Shown: positions 34,962-44,550, counted from the first letter of the stretch. The stretch is 64,000 nt of DNA from Paraglaciecola sp. T6c (GCF_000014225.1 NC_008228.1:1426001-1490000), one strand, 5' to 3'. Numbers and translations are program-made. Notes: a model not told the origin generated them from the letters alone.

Positions 34962-36094
34962 ATGCTATATCCAAGTATACTGACCATTTAGTCACACTGC
35001 TATCAGGTAACGTGCCAAAGGCAATCACACACACGGAGTGGGAGTTTCTTATACGGATCGCTCGTGAAGCATCTGTCTTACCAAGAGTTGCTTATGCGCT
35101 TGATAGTGTCATCGAATTGGTTCCTGAGTACGCGCAGACACACCTTATCTCCGCTAAATATCATGCAAAATTACTCGCTCAGCAAGTGAAATTTGAGGCC
35201 AGCGAATTCAAGCGAATTTTACCTGTTGAGCTGCAAACTGAGCTTATTTATTTAAAAGGGGCGGCCTACACATTATCAGGATGTAGTGCAGGTAGAGGGC
35301 GTGTTTTTTCTGATATTGATATGTTGGTATCAAAAGCTAATTTGCGTGAAGTCGAAGCACGTTTAAGCGTATATGCGTGGTTTACTCAGCCAACAGATGA
35401 CTATGATGACATGTATTATCGTCAGTGGGCCCATGAAATTCCGCCTTTGAAGCATTCAGGGCGAGGCACAATATTAGATGTGCACCATAATTTAGTGCCG
35501 CTTATCAGTGGTAAAGCCCCAGATATAAATGATTTTACCGCTGGTGCTCGCACCTTATCTTGTGGCGCGCGCGTCTTATCGCCAGGCGCAATGATATTGC
35601 ACAGCGCTGTGCATTTGTTTTATCAAGAAGAATACCATCATGGCTTTCGCGACTTGTCAGATTTGCACTTGCTGTTTAGCGAGTTTGGAACTGAGCAAGC
35701 ATTTTGGGATGAACTATTTATTCTGGCGCAAAAAACGGGGTTTGGTTTAGAGCTCGCCCTCGCATTACGTTATGTAAATACGCTGTTCGATACCGATATT
35801 CCACAAGCTGAATTGCATAAAAGCCAGCTTTGGCTACCACCTAAAATTACGCTAAAGATATTCGATTGGATGTACTGCAGAGTACTGCAGCCACATCATA
35901 GATTATGTAATGTGAGAGGGTTGGGCTTGGCCAACACGATGGCGTTGCTGAGAGGGCATTGGATAAAAATGCCAGTGCATATTTTGCTGATGCATACGGC
36001 TGCCAAAGGTTACAGAAATATTTTGAAGTGGGTGGCTGGTAAAGGAGTGAATAAGCCAGGTAGCGCGAAGAACAACACGCCACCAGGCATTTAA
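34958..36094 (+). CDS. nucleotidyltransferase family protein (NTP_transf_5-like) of the HPr-rel-A operon
   Basis: A 378-residue soluble protein starting with GTG that overlaps the kinase stop (GTGA). The nucleotidyltransferase core is YLKGAAYTLSGC (98-109) and GRVFSDIDMLV (114-124), with the DxD metal-binding Asp residues. LDVHHNLVPLIS and MILHSAVHLFYQEEYHHGFRDLSDLHLL follow, giving conserved His residues. It would attach a nucleotide to a protein, peptide or sugar. It ends only 21 bases before the convergent malate synthase gene, with no terminator in between. Confidence 0.8.
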   Translation: MNAISKYTDHLVTLLSGNVPKAITHTEWEFLIRIAREASVLPRVAYALDSVIELVPEYAQTHLISAKYHAKLLAQQVKFEASEFKRILPVELQTELIYLKGAAYTLSGCSAGRGRVFSDIDMLVSKANLREVEARLSVYAWFTQPTDDYDDMYYRQWAHEIPPLKHSGRGTILDVHHNLVPLISGKAPDINDFTAGARTLSCGARVLSPGAMILHSAVHLFYQEEYHHGFRDLSDLHLLFSEFGTEQAFWDELFILAQKTGFGLELALALRYVNTLFDTDIPQAELHKSQLWLPPKITLKIFDWMYCRVLQPHHRLCNVRGLGLANTMALLRGHWIKMPVHILLMHTAAKGYRNILKWVAGKGVNKPGSAKNNTPPGI

Positions 36095-36115
36095 CGTCTG
36101 CGTTTGAAAGAGCCG

Positions 36116-38290
36116 CTACACAGTGGCCAGTTTATCTTTCATTTCCCTGCGCTTAGCGTGCAAAACAGGTTCGGTGTAACCATTTGGTTGCTGCGTTCCT
36201 TGCAGTATTAACTCTTGAGCGGCTTGAAACGCAATTGATTTGATTGGGTCAGGCATCATAGGGATGTATTCCTTATCAGAACTATTTTGTGCATCGACTA
36301 ATTGTGCCATGCGCAACATTGAGTCATTTATTTGTGCCTCGTTAATTAAGCCATGTAACAACCAGTTAGCGATATGCTGGCTGGATATGCGTAACGTTGC
36401 TCTGTCTTCCATTAGGCCCACGTTGTTGATGTCCGGTACTTTAGAGCAACCAATCCCTTGATGAACCCAGCGAACCACATAACCCAAAATCCCTTGAACG
36501 TTATTGTCTAGCTCATGCTGAATGTCTTGCTGGCTCAAACTGGAACAGTCAGCCAAGAGGGGCACGGTCAAGATATCATCTAACCCATCAAAATCATTGC
36601 TTGCAATCGGATTTCGCAAACTAAACACATCAATCTGGTGATAATGTAAGGCGTGCAAGGTCGCAGCGGTTGGGGAGGGAACCCAAGCAGTGTTGGCGCC
36701 CGATTGAGGGTGATTGGTTTTACTTTGCATCATGTCAGCCATGTTATCTGGAATTGGCCACATACCTTTCCCAATTTGCGCTTTACCTGACATACCTGCG
36801 TCTACACCAATTTTCACGTTGGCTAACTCGTAGGCAGTCAACCAAGGCTGTTGCTTGATGTCAGCTTTTAACGCAAATGGCCCTAGATGCATTGAGGTAT
36901 GGATTTCATCCCCAGTTCTATCTAAAAAGCCCGTATTAATGAATACTGCGCGCGCTTTTGCTGCATTGATACACGCTTTCAAATTCACACTTGTGCGACG
37001 TTCTTCGTCCATAATGCCCATTTTTAATGTGTTTTTAGGCAGTGCTAAAGCATCTTCTACTTGACTAAACAAAGTGTCAGCGAATGCCACTTCCTCTGAG
37101 CCATGCATTTTGGGTTTAACGATATATATACTGCCCGCTTTACTGTTGCGATATTGGCCATTGCCTAGCAAGTCATGTTTGGCGATTAGGCTGGTGATAA
37201 CCGCGTCCATTATCCCTTCGTAGATCGGCTTACCCTGAAACAAAATTGCGTCGTTCGTCATTAAATGGCCCACATTACGCACAAACATCATACTACGACC
37301 ATTTAGCGAAAATGATTTGCCTGTAAGCGTCGTGTAATTTCTATCGGCACTTAAACGTCTGACGGAGGAGCCGCCTGGTTTACTTAGGCTCACTTCAAGC
37401 GTCCCTTTGATCAGTCCTAGCCAGTTCTGATACACCAAGGTTTTATCTTCAGCATCCACTGCGGCAACTGAGTCCTCACAATCCATAATGGTTGTCAGTG
37501 CTGATTCAACTAATATGTCTTTCATGCCACAGGGGTCGCTTTGCCCTATTTGATGAGTGCGGTCAAATTGCAGCTCTACGTGCAGGCCGTTATGTTGTAA
37601 CAAAATGGCGCTAGGGTTGTTTTTATCGCCAACAAATCCAAGTAACTGGGTAGGGTGAGACAAGGTCGCTGTGCTCGCATCGGCTAGCGTTACCACTAGT
37701 TGACCTGAAGTAATATCATAACCTTGACTGGTGGTATGGGAGCCATTGGTCAATGGTGCGATTACATCGAGCCACTTTCTTGCATACTGTATAACCTGTT
37801 GCCCTCTTGCGGGATTGTATGCTTTTGTCCGCGTAGCGCCGTTATCTTCAGGGATAACATCTGTACCGTAGGCTGCATCGTATAAGCTCCCCCAACGGGC
37901 ATTAGCAGCGTTAAGAGCGAAGCGCGCGTTATTGATAGGCACTACAAGTTGAGGGCCGGCCATGGTAGCCACCTCGTCGTCAACGTTATCGGTGGTAATA
38001 GAAAAATCTGCTGGTGGCGTTTCTAGATAGCCAATTTCTTGAAGGAAAGTTTTGTAGCTCGCAGGCTCTAAGGTCGGATGAGACTGGCAATACGCATCGA
38101 TTTTTTGTTGTAGCAAGTCGCGCTTAGCCAGTAAGGCATCATTAACTGGCGTGAGCTGGGCTAGAATATTACTAAAACCAGCCCAAAATTCTGTGGGGGC
38201 GACTTCACTGCTAGGTAGAGCCTGCTCTTCGATAAAGGCAGCAAGCTGAGGCGCTACCTGTAATTGTTCACGTTGAATATATTGTTGCAT
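36116..38290 (-). CDS. glcB: malate synthase G
   Basis: A 724-residue enzyme, close to the usual length of about 723. It condenses glyoxylate with acetyl-CoA to malate in the glyoxylate shunt. Visible segments include NAANARWGSLYDAAYGTD, MDCEDSVAAVDAEDK, IYIVKPKMHGSEEVAF, MGIMDEERRTSVNLKA and VGLMEDRATLRISSQHIANWL, all strongly conserved in the G isoform. No A-isoform gene is seen. A LysR gene and the isocitrate lyase gene follow upstream on the same strand, so the shunt genes are grouped but not in one operon. Confidence 0.95.
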   Translation of the reverse strand: MQQYIQREQLQVAPQLAAFIEEQALPSSEVAPTEFWAGFSNILAQLTPVNDALLAKRDLLQQKIDAYCQSHPTLEPASYKTFLQEIGYLETPPADFSITTDNVDDEVATMAGPQLVVPINNARFALNAANARWGSLYDAAYGTDVIPEDNGATRTKAYNPARGQQVIQYARKWLDVIAPLTNGSHTTSQGYDITSGQLVVTLADASTATLSHPTQLLGFVGDKNNPSAILLQHNGLHVELQFDRTHQIGQSDPCGMKDILVESALTTIMDCEDSVAAVDAEDKTLVYQNWLGLIKGTLEVSLSKPGGSSVRRLSADRNYTTLTGKSFSLNGRSMMFVRNVGHLMTNDAILFQGKPIYEGIMDAVITSLIAKHDLLGNGQYRNSKAGSIYIVKPKMHGSEEVAFADTLFSQVEDALALPKNTLKMGIMDEERRTSVNLKACINAAKARAVFINTGFLDRTGDEIHTSMHLGPFALKADIKQQPWLTAYELANVKIGVDAGMSGKAQIGKGMWPIPDNMADMMQSKTNHPQSGANTAWVPSPTAATLHALHYHQIDVFSLRNPIASNDFDGLDDILTVPLLADCSSLSQQDIQHELDNNVQGILGYVVRWVHQGIGCSKVPDINNVGLMEDRATLRISSQHIANWLLHGLINEAQINDSMLRMAQLVDAQNSSDKEYIPMMPDPIKSIAFQAAQELILQGTQQPNGYTEPVLHAKRREMKDKLATV

Positions 38291-38388
38291 GATCTACTCC
38301 GTTGATAAGGCTATGAACCCAGTCTACGAACTAATGTTTAGTTTGTTTAATTTATGGTTTCTATCTCAGCTATTTATCTTATGAATGA

Positions 38389-39333
38389 CTATTGGGCAGA
38401 CAAGGTTTCACCGACATCTGTTATTAGGCGACGTAACCAAATATGTCCAGCATCGTGGTGCAACAAAGCGCTCCAAGCCATTTTTAGGCCAATCGGTGGT
38501 ATATCAAACGGTGGATCTAGGATCACAATATTTGGGTCGTTTTCATATAGCGCGGCTGCTTTACTAGGCAGTGTTGCCACTAAGTTCTGCACCTTGGCGA
38601 GTTGCAAAGCGACGTGATAATGGCGAGTAAACACTCTTATATCGCGCTTTTGGCCAATTTTAGTCAACTCGGCATCTACCCAACCTAATTTTTGCACTTC
38701 ATTCGGATCTATTCCGACTCCGACACCAAAGCCGGTTTTACTTACCCAAATATGCTTACTGTCGATGTAATTTTGCAATGTAAAGTTATCTACTATGGGA
38801 TTGTTACTGCTAACGACACAGGCAAAGCGATCGTACCAAACGACTTTTTGATGAAACGATAACGGTAACTCTTCAAAGCGGTTAATGGCCATATCCACTT
38901 TACCTTGCTCAACATCATGAAAGGTCACGTCGCTAGGGGTAATCATATCTAGCGTTATGTTTGGTGCGACTTTGGCCAACTGGCGTATGACCTCAAGAAG
39001 CAACGTGGATTCAGCGTAATCGCTGGCCATGATCCTAAATGTACGCTTACTGGTTTCAGGTACAAAGTCTGTCTCTGGTTGAATCGAGGCCTCAAGTTTT
39101 GATAACACATCGCGTATAACGGGTTGCAGCTCCAGGGCACGCTTAGTCGGCGTCATCCCGTCACTGGTGCGCACTAGTAAGGGATCTTTAAAAAGATCTC
39201 GAAGGCGCTTTAAACCGTTACTCATGGCGGGTTGGGTAATACTGAGTTGATTTGCTGCGCGGGTAACACTGCCTTCTCGTAGAAGGACGTCCAGATACAC
39301 CAATAAATTGAGGTCTACTTTTGAAATATTCAT
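38389..39333 (-). CDS. LysR family transcriptional regulator
   Basis: A 314-residue regulator. The N-terminal winged helix is clear: LNLLVYLDVLLREGSVTRAANQLSITQPAMSNGLKRLRDLF (7-48). The effector domain follows (RTFRIMASDYAESTLLLEVIRQL). It sits between isocitrate lyase and malate synthase G, all on the minus strand, so it may regulate the shunt. Effector unknown. It lies 98 bases upstream of glcB. The closest family type resembles NodD/NahR-like LysRs, judged from the first 50 residues only. Confidence 0.88.
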   Translation of the reverse strand: MNISKVDLNLLVYLDVLLREGSVTRAANQLSITQPAMSNGLKRLRDLFKDPLLVRTSDGMTPTKRALELQPVIRDVLSKLEASIQPETDFVPETSKRTFRIMASDYAESTLLLEVIRQLAKVAPNITLDMITPSDVTFHDVEQGKVDMAINRFEELPLSFHQKVVWYDRFACVVSSNNPIVDNFTLQNYIDSKHIWVSKTGFGVGVGIDPNEVQKLGWVDAELTKIGQKRDIRVFTRHYHVALQLAKVQNLVATLPSKAAALYENDPNIVILDPPFDIPPIGLKMAWSALLHHDAGHIWLRRLITDVGETLSAQ

Positions 39334-39549
39334 AATATTAATGCACTTATTGTTTTCTATTGTATAACCAGATTGTACTCAGATGAGAAAAAGATGCTAG
39401 TGGGTGAGTGAAAAAATTTAAGCTTATGTATTAAAAGGATTATTTTATTAATTAACTGTGTGTGCTAATTAATTCTATAGAAAAAACAATATAAAAAATT
39501 GATGTTAAAGAAATAATCATTTTACAAATGAATGCTGTTTTACGAACAA

Positions 39550-39577
39550 AAAAATAGCAGGTTACCCTGCTATTTTT
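39550..39577 (-). terminator. intrinsic terminator of aceA
   Basis: Arms AAAAATAGCAGG and CCTGCTATTTTT around a four-base loop, about 20 bases beyond the aceA stop. On the minus strand the stem runs into a T-rich tract. It separates aceA from the LysR gene. Confidence 0.85.
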
Positions 39578-39596
39578 ATACTTTGAAAGTTAGACG

Positions 39597-41198
39597 TTAC
39601 ACTGCAACGTCGAACTGATTCATGGTGTTGTCTTTGCCTGACGCTTTAAGCGCTTGGTCACCAGAGAAATACTCTTTATGATCATCCCCTAGGTTAGAGC
39701 CTGCCATTGCTTGGTGCTTAACGCATGCTAACCCTTCACGTAACTCTTTACGTTGAACGCCTTTCACATAAGCCAACATGCCTTCTTCACCAAAGTAACC
39801 TTTCGCTAGGTTGTCAGTTGACAGTGCTGCGGTATGGTAAGTCGGTAACGTAATCAAGTGATGGAAAATACCCGCTTCACGAGCCGCATCCGCTTGGAAT
39901 GTACGCACTTTTTCATCTGCTTCTTGCGCCAGCTCAGAGGCATCATAACGTGCTGACATTAACTCATCACGGCTGTAGCCAGACACATCTTTACCTGCTT
40001 CAGACCAAGCATCGAAAACTTGCTGGCGGAAGTTTAGCGTCCAGTTGAATGAAGGTGAATTGTTATAAACTAATTTCGCATCAGGTACTTCTTTACGAAT
40101 AGCACTTACCATTTCACCAATTTGCTGAACATGCGGTTTTTCAGTTTCAATCCACAATAAGTCAGCGCCATTTTGTAGCGATGTAACGCAGTCAAGTACT
40201 ACACGGTCGAAGCCAGTGTCTGCTTTGAACTTGTACAAACCATTAGGCAAACGAACTGGTTTTACTAGCTTGCCGTCAAGTTTCAATACTGAATCGCCAT
40301 CTTTCAAATCATCAACAGAATCAACTGCTGAGGTTTCTAAAAAGGCATTGTACTGGGCAGCTAAATCGTTAGGCGATTGAGACACTGGGATTTTTTGAGT
40401 CAGGCCAGCACCTAAAGAATCGGTACGCGCAACAATCACCCCATCATCTACTCCTAGCTCAAGAAACGCGTAACGTACGGCATTGATTTTACACAGGAAG
40501 TCTTCATGAGGCACGGTTACTTTACCGTCTTGGTGACCACATTGTTTGGCATCAGATACTTGGTTTTCAATCTGAATACAGCATGCACCTGCTTCAATCA
40601 TCTTCTTGGCAAGTAAGTACGTTGCTTCTTCATTACCAAAGCCTGCATCAATGTCAGCAATAATTGGAACGACATGAGTTTGGTAGTTATCGATTTTAGC
40701 TTGAATTTCTTTGGTATCTTGGCCAGCTTCTTCGGCACTATCAAGTGCGCTAAACAACTCACCAAGCTCTTTTGCATCGGCTTGACGTAAGAAGGTGTAA
40801 AGCTCTTCGATTAACGCAGGCACTGACGTTTTTTCGTGCATTGATTGGTCAGGCAAAGGACCAAACTCAGAGCGTAGAGCAGCTACCATCCAACCAGATA
40901 AGTACAAGTAGCGTTTATCTGTCGTGCCATGATGCTTTTTAATTGCCAACATTTTTTGTTGACCGATAAAGCCATGCCAGCAACCTAGAGACTGAGTATA
41001 AGAGCTTGAGTCCTTATCATAATCAGCCATATCTTTACGCATGATACCCGCAGTGTATTTCGCAATGTCTAAGCCCGTTTTGAAGCGATTTTGTGCTTTC
41101 ATACGTGCAACATACTCTGGGTTGATAGCACTCCACGTTTGGCTATTTTCGCCAGTTAGGGTTTGGGCAGCTTGAATGTCATTTGTGTAGTTAGACAT
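39597..41198 (-). CDS. aceA: isocitrate lyase (long form)
   Basis: A 533-residue enzyme of the longer isocitrate lyase type found in Pseudomonas and marine gammaproteobacteria, against about 430 in E. coli. The catalytic loop is KQCGHQDGKVTVP, with the essential Cys. VPIIADIDAGFGNEEATYLLAKKMIEAGACCIQIENQ and GVIVARTDSLGAGLT are also clear, as is LVYNNSPSFNWTLNFRQQV. It splits isocitrate to succinate and glyoxylate. Its product feeds GlcB at 36116-38290. A hairpin terminator follows; upstream it is divergent from the phosphatase gene. Confidence 0.95.
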   Translation of the reverse strand: MSNYTNDIQAAQTLTGENSQTWSAINPEYVARMKAQNRFKTGLDIAKYTAGIMRKDMADYDKDSSSYTQSLGCWHGFIGQQKMLAIKKHHGTTDKRYLYLSGWMVAALRSEFGPLPDQSMHEKTSVPALIEELYTFLRQADAKELGELFSALDSAEEAGQDTKEIQAKIDNYQTHVVPIIADIDAGFGNEEATYLLAKKMIEAGACCIQIENQVSDAKQCGHQDGKVTVPHEDFLCKINAVRYAFLELGVDDGVIVARTDSLGAGLTQKIPVSQSPNDLAAQYNAFLETSAVDSVDDLKDGDSVLKLDGKLVKPVRLPNGLYKFKADTGFDRVVLDCVTSLQNGADLLWIETEKPHVQQIGEMVSAIRKEVPDAKLVYNNSPSFNWTLNFRQQVFDAWSEAGKDVSGYSRDELMSARYDASELAQEADEKVRTFQADAAREAGIFHHLITLPTYHTAALSTDNLAKGYFGEEGMLAYVKGVQRKELREGLACVKHQAMAGSNLGDDHKEYFSGDQALKASGKDNTMNQFDVAV

Positions 41199-41462
41199 GA
41201 CGATGTTCCTTATGTTTGTAGGTAAAATTTGATTAGCAGGTTGTAAACTGAATGTTGCTGCTAACCGATGACCAAATCCTACTAACAGAATTCAAATAAC
41301 GAAAGGAAATGATATTGATTTTCAGTATTTATATTGTGAATAATTGTTGGCTTGCTTTAAATATCAAGGCGAAGAGAATAAATAAGCCCAGTGAAACAGA
41401 ATGCATTTGGCTTTTTAACGTCGTAATAAGAATGTAGATCCCAGCAACGTTTGTCTCGTTTT

Positions 41463-41474
41463 GTCCATATGGAC
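41463..41474. promoter_or_regulatory. 12-base palindrome, possible operator
   Basis: GTCCATATGGAC, a perfect palindrome midway between the divergent genes. A second short inverted repeat (ACGGT...ACCGT) follows directly at about 41473-41490. No known regulator can be assigned. Confidence 0.35.
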
Positions 41475-41518
41475 GGTTTTCCCACACCGTGATGTCCCTA
41501 AAAATTACAATTCAAATA

Positions 41519-41584
41519 TTTTGCGACAAAAAACGCTAATGTTTTTTTTAAATATCGAACCCAATACTACGCCTTGTCGCAAAA
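41519..41584. promoter_or_regulatory. spaced 11-base inverted repeats upstream of the phosphatase promoter
   Basis: TTTTGCGACAA at 41519-41529 and its exact reverse complement TTGTCGCAAAA at 41574-41584, 44 bases apart. The second copy lies just upstream of TATAAT (41592-41597). It does not resemble the PhoB box. It could be an operator pair that loops the DNA. Confidence 0.4.
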
Positions 41585-41591
41585 GGCTGCG

Positions 41592-41597
41592 TATAAT
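41592..41597 (+). promoter_or_regulatory. candidate -10 element of the alkaline phosphatase gene
   Basis: TATAAT, 35 bases before the ATG. The -35 position (ACGCCT, 17-base spacer) is poor, which suggests activator dependence. Confidence 0.4.
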
Positions 41598-41632
41598 CAA
41601 GGGTTTAAATATTAAGCAAATATAGGATTGAG

Positions 41633-42922
41633 ATGAAGTTTGTGAGTACCGTTTTGCTATCAGCCCTGTGTATGGGAGCTGTAGCGCAAGAGCCTAAGAA
41701 TGTAATTATGGTCGTTGGTGATGGAATGGGGCCAGCGTATACCACCGCATATCGTTACTTCGCAGATAACAAAAATACGTCAGTAGTCGAGCAAACCGTT
41801 TTTGATCGCATGCTGGTAGGCATGGCCAGTACGTACCCAGCGCAAGTCTCTGGTTATGTCACCGACTCGGCGGCAGGTGCAACGGCTTTGGCCACCGGCG
41901 TAAAATCTTATAATGGCGCGATTGCTGTGGATGTAGACAAAAAACCTGTTCTCACGGTACTTGAGTGGGCTAAAGAGCATGGATTGAAAACAGGTGTTGC
42001 TGTTACCTCACAAATTAACCACGCGACTCCTGCAGGATATTCAGCACATAACGAGAGTAGGAAGAATTACAACGAGATAGCTGACAGTTACTTTGATGAC
42101 AAAGTGGATAACCGTTTTGTACTTGATGTCATGCTCGGAGGTGGTTGGAATTACTTCATTCGTGATGATCGCAATTTAGTAGCAGAGTTCAAGGGGGCTG
42201 GTTATCAATACGTTGATAAGATAACCGACTTGAGTACGACGGATAAAAATAAACCATTGTTAGGTTTATTTGCAGAGCAAGGCTTAAATTGGGCGTTAGA
42301 TATGCCGGCGAAACAACGCTTGCAAACGCTCACTCAAACCGCTGTTAAACACCTTGAAAACGACAAAGGCTTCTTTTTGCTCGTTGAAGCCAGCCAAATT
42401 GATTGGGCCGGCCACTCCAATGATGTCGGCGCAGCGATGACAGAGATGCAAGACTTAGCGCAAACTATGACGTGGCTAGAGCAATACGTTAGTCAGCACC
42501 CTGATACATTAGTCGTGTTAACCGCAGACCACAGTACAGGTGGTTTCACCATTGGTGCTAACAAAATTTATCGTTGGGAGCCGCAATGGCTCGATAACCT
42601 TAAAGCATCGCCGTACGCTATTGCTAAACAATTGATGACAGCTAATAATAAAAGCGCGTTAGCGGCTAAGCTTCTTGGCTTTTCTCTTAACGATGAGGAA
42701 AAGTCCATGCTCGAGGCAATAGATACCCAAGATGACGAAATAGCGTATCAAACAGTGAAAACTTTATTAGATATACGTACCAATACGGGGTGGACAACGG
42801 GTGGGCACACTGGTGTTGACGTGCCGGTATATGCAATAGGGCCTGGCAGCGAAAAATTCCGTGGTTTGTTAAACAACACGCAGGTCGCAGATAATATTTT
42901 CACCTTGCTTGGCCGAGAATAA
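41633..42922 (+). CDS. alkaline phosphatase (PhoA superfamily), exported
   Basis: A 429-residue enzyme. A short Sec signal ends at AVA (about residue 18). The active-site regions are VIMVVGDGMGPAY (24-36, metal-binding Asp30), VTDSAAGATALATG (76-89, catalytic Ser79), DWAGHSNDV and LTADHSTGGF. It releases phosphate from monoesters in the periplasm. No pho box is seen upstream. It is divergent from aceA and ends in a strong bidirectional hairpin. The exact phosphatase class is not resolved beyond the family. Confidence 0.9.
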   Translation: MKFVSTVLLSALCMGAVAQEPKNVIMVVGDGMGPAYTTAYRYFADNKNTSVVEQTVFDRMLVGMASTYPAQVSGYVTDSAAGATALATGVKSYNGAIAVDVDKKPVLTVLEWAKEHGLKTGVAVTSQINHATPAGYSAHNESRKNYNEIADSYFDDKVDNRFVLDVMLGGGWNYFIRDDRNLVAEFKGAGYQYVDKITDLSTTDKNKPLLGLFAEQGLNWALDMPAKQRLQTLTQTAVKHLENDKGFFLLVEASQIDWAGHSNDVGAAMTEMQDLAQTMTWLEQYVSQHPDTLVVLTADHSTGGFTIGANKIYRWEPQWLDNLKASPYAIAKQLMTANNKSALAAKLLGFSLNDEEKSMLEAIDTQDDEIAYQTVKTLLDIRTNTGWTTGGHTGVDVPVYAIGPGSEKFRGLLNNTQVADNIFTLLGRE

Positions 42923-42993
42923 CCAAGCTAGTCGGCTAATTATTGAGTGAGCAGGTCGTCAATGTTCACGATTAAGTTTTTAAGCCGCCAATA

Positions 42994-43029
42994 AAAAAAC
43001 GCTGATAGATTGCTCTATCAGCGTTTTTT
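42994..43029. terminator. bidirectional intrinsic terminator
   Basis: A perfect 16-base stem, AAAAAACGCTGATAGA / TCTATCAGCGTTTTTT, with loop TTGC. T runs are present on both strands, so it can end both the phosphatase transcript and the convergent VC0807-type transcript. Confidence 0.9.
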
Positions 43030-43090
43030 GGTTTTCAATAGTTCTACGCTAACAGTATCGTTAGTTATTGCTGGTTATCACTGCTGGCTG

Positions 43091-43789
43091 TTACTGCTGG
43101 GCAAGGAAATTCTCTAAATCTTCACCCGTTAATTTCTTAATTTGAGCGAATAGGTACCACAAGGCGCCCATTAACATGATCATGCTCGGTATCACTATCA
43201 CTGGGTAGCTCAGTGCGGTCATGCGACCAAGCTCTTCTGTATATTCGGTCGTCCCTGGGGGGCTTACCAGAATCACTTTGGCCAAAACGTAATTTAAAAC
43301 TGAAGATAAAAAGAATGAACCAGCGACAATATAAGAGCTGATCGCCATCTTGCCTTCAAAGTCATTAGTGGTACCTTTTGCTTCTAATGCTCGGCTCAAA
43401 CTGTCCCAGTTGACAATTTGCTCGTTGAGCACAAGTACCTTTAGTAATGGCTTGGTAGTGCGCTGGGTAATTAACACGGCAATGCCAATTACAGCCGGAA
43501 TAGCCGCTTCTTTTATAGCAATATAATCAGCAGGAAGTTCCAACAGACTAATGCCACCGGTTAATATAACGCTGACAATCCCCAATATTGAAAAGGCATT
43601 TACCTTGCCGGACTCTTTAAGATCCCACAACCCATAACCGATAGGGAATATCAGTGCGGCAACAATACTCCATGCTGGGCCTAGGTATTCATCAGAGCTT
43701 AAATTGCTCATGATCACCACAGGGATAATGATATTAAATGCTAGATTTCCGAAAAATCCATTTTGTTTTTTGGGGACTTGATTACTCAT
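43091..43789 (-). CDS. VC0807 family membrane protein
   Basis: A 232-residue integral membrane protein with about six hydrophobic segments. It resembles the VC0807 family: LAFNIIIPVVIMSNL, GPAWSIVAALIFPIGYGLWDL, then a pair of helices around 156-200. The family has no established activity. It is followed by the phosphatase terminator and lies 116 bases upstream of the rhomboid gene's 3' end. The assignment rests on the N-terminal pattern only. Confidence 0.7.
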   Translation of the reverse strand: MSNQVPKKQNGFFGNLAFNIIIPVVIMSNLSSDEYLGPAWSIVAALIFPIGYGLWDLKESGKVNAFSILGIVSVILTGGISLLELPADYIAIKEAAIPAVIGIAVLITQRTTKPLLKVLVLNEQIVNWDSLSRALEAKGTTNDFEGKMAISSYIVAGSFFLSSVLNYVLAKVILVSPPGTTEYTEELGRMTALSYPVIVIPSMIMLMGALWYLFAQIKKLTGEDLENFLAQQ

Positions 43790-43904
43790 TTGGGCCTTGG
43801 TTTGTATTTAGATAACGACAGCATTATAGGGAAGTTGCACTTCACGCTCTAGCACTACCTTAGGTTAAATTGATGATAAAGCCTGATTGCGAGAATTAGG
43901 CTTA

Positions 43905-44483
43905 TTAGCGCACATTTTTGGCCCACAATCTCGCAGCAATCAAGCCAGAGATAAAGCCGAACAAATGGCCTTCCCAAGATACAAAGGTTCTTGCAGGCAA
44001 TACGCCGAATATTAAGCCGCCATAAAAAAAGGCCACTAACAAGGAAATAATAATGAGCTTAAACTTTCGGCTTAAAAACCCTGCTAATAAAAGAAAGCCA
44101 AAATAACTGTATATCACGCTGCTCGCACCGATATGACTGGCTGAGCGGCCAAATAACCACACCAACAACCCTGTTAGGACAATACAAAAGAACGTGACAC
44201 CAAAAAAACGCTTATTACCGTATTGCAGCATTAGAAAGCTCAACACACACAACGGAATAATATTCGACAGGTAATGGCTCACACTACCGTGTAAAAAAGG
44301 ACCGGTTAAGACGCCAACAAGCCCAGGAATGTAACGTGGAATATTGCCAAAGTGATTTAACATGCGCCCAGTGAGAAGATTAAAGATCTCTATGGCGGTG
44401 ATCACAATGAAGATAATGCCTACCGTTTTTAACTGCTGGCTTAAGCGAGAAGGATTGCGCGAAGTGAGTGTTTTGCTATTCAT
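43905..44483 (-). CDS. rhomboid family intramembrane serine protease
   Basis: A 192-residue protein with six hydrophobic segments. HGSVSHYLSN (65-74) is the conserved second-helix motif, GASSVIYSYFG (119-129) holds the nucleophile Ser121, and SWEGHLFGFISG (169-180) the partner His173. It would cut single-pass membrane proteins within the lipid bilayer. It is the last gene of the yjfIJKLMC-like cluster and starts 68 bases after the synthase-like gene. Confidence 0.88.
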   Translation of the reverse strand: MNSKTLTSRNPSRLSQQLKTVGIIFIVITAIEIFNLLTGRMLNHFGNIPRYIPGLVGVLTGPFLHGSVSHYLSNIIPLCVLSFLMLQYGNKRFFGVTFFCIVLTGLLVWLFGRSASHIGASSVIYSYFGFLLLAGFLSRKFKLIIISLLVAFFYGGLIFGVLPARTFVSWEGHLFGFISGLIAARLWAKNVR

Positions 44484-44550
44484 AAAACTGTGTTAGGTAA
44501 GTCATATCGATATTTTGACGTAAAAGGCTGGAGAATGAGATGTCAAATTG

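Larger units (their letters stand above)
41199..41632. other. 434-base divergent control region between aceA and the alkaline phosphatase gene
   Basis: No coding frame is supported here. It contains a perfect palindrome at 41463-41474, a pair of 11-base inverted repeats at 41519-41529 and 41574-41584, and a TATAAT hexamer at 41592-41597. The aceA-proximal part (41199-41450) is AT-rich without recognisable motifs. Confidence 0.7.
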
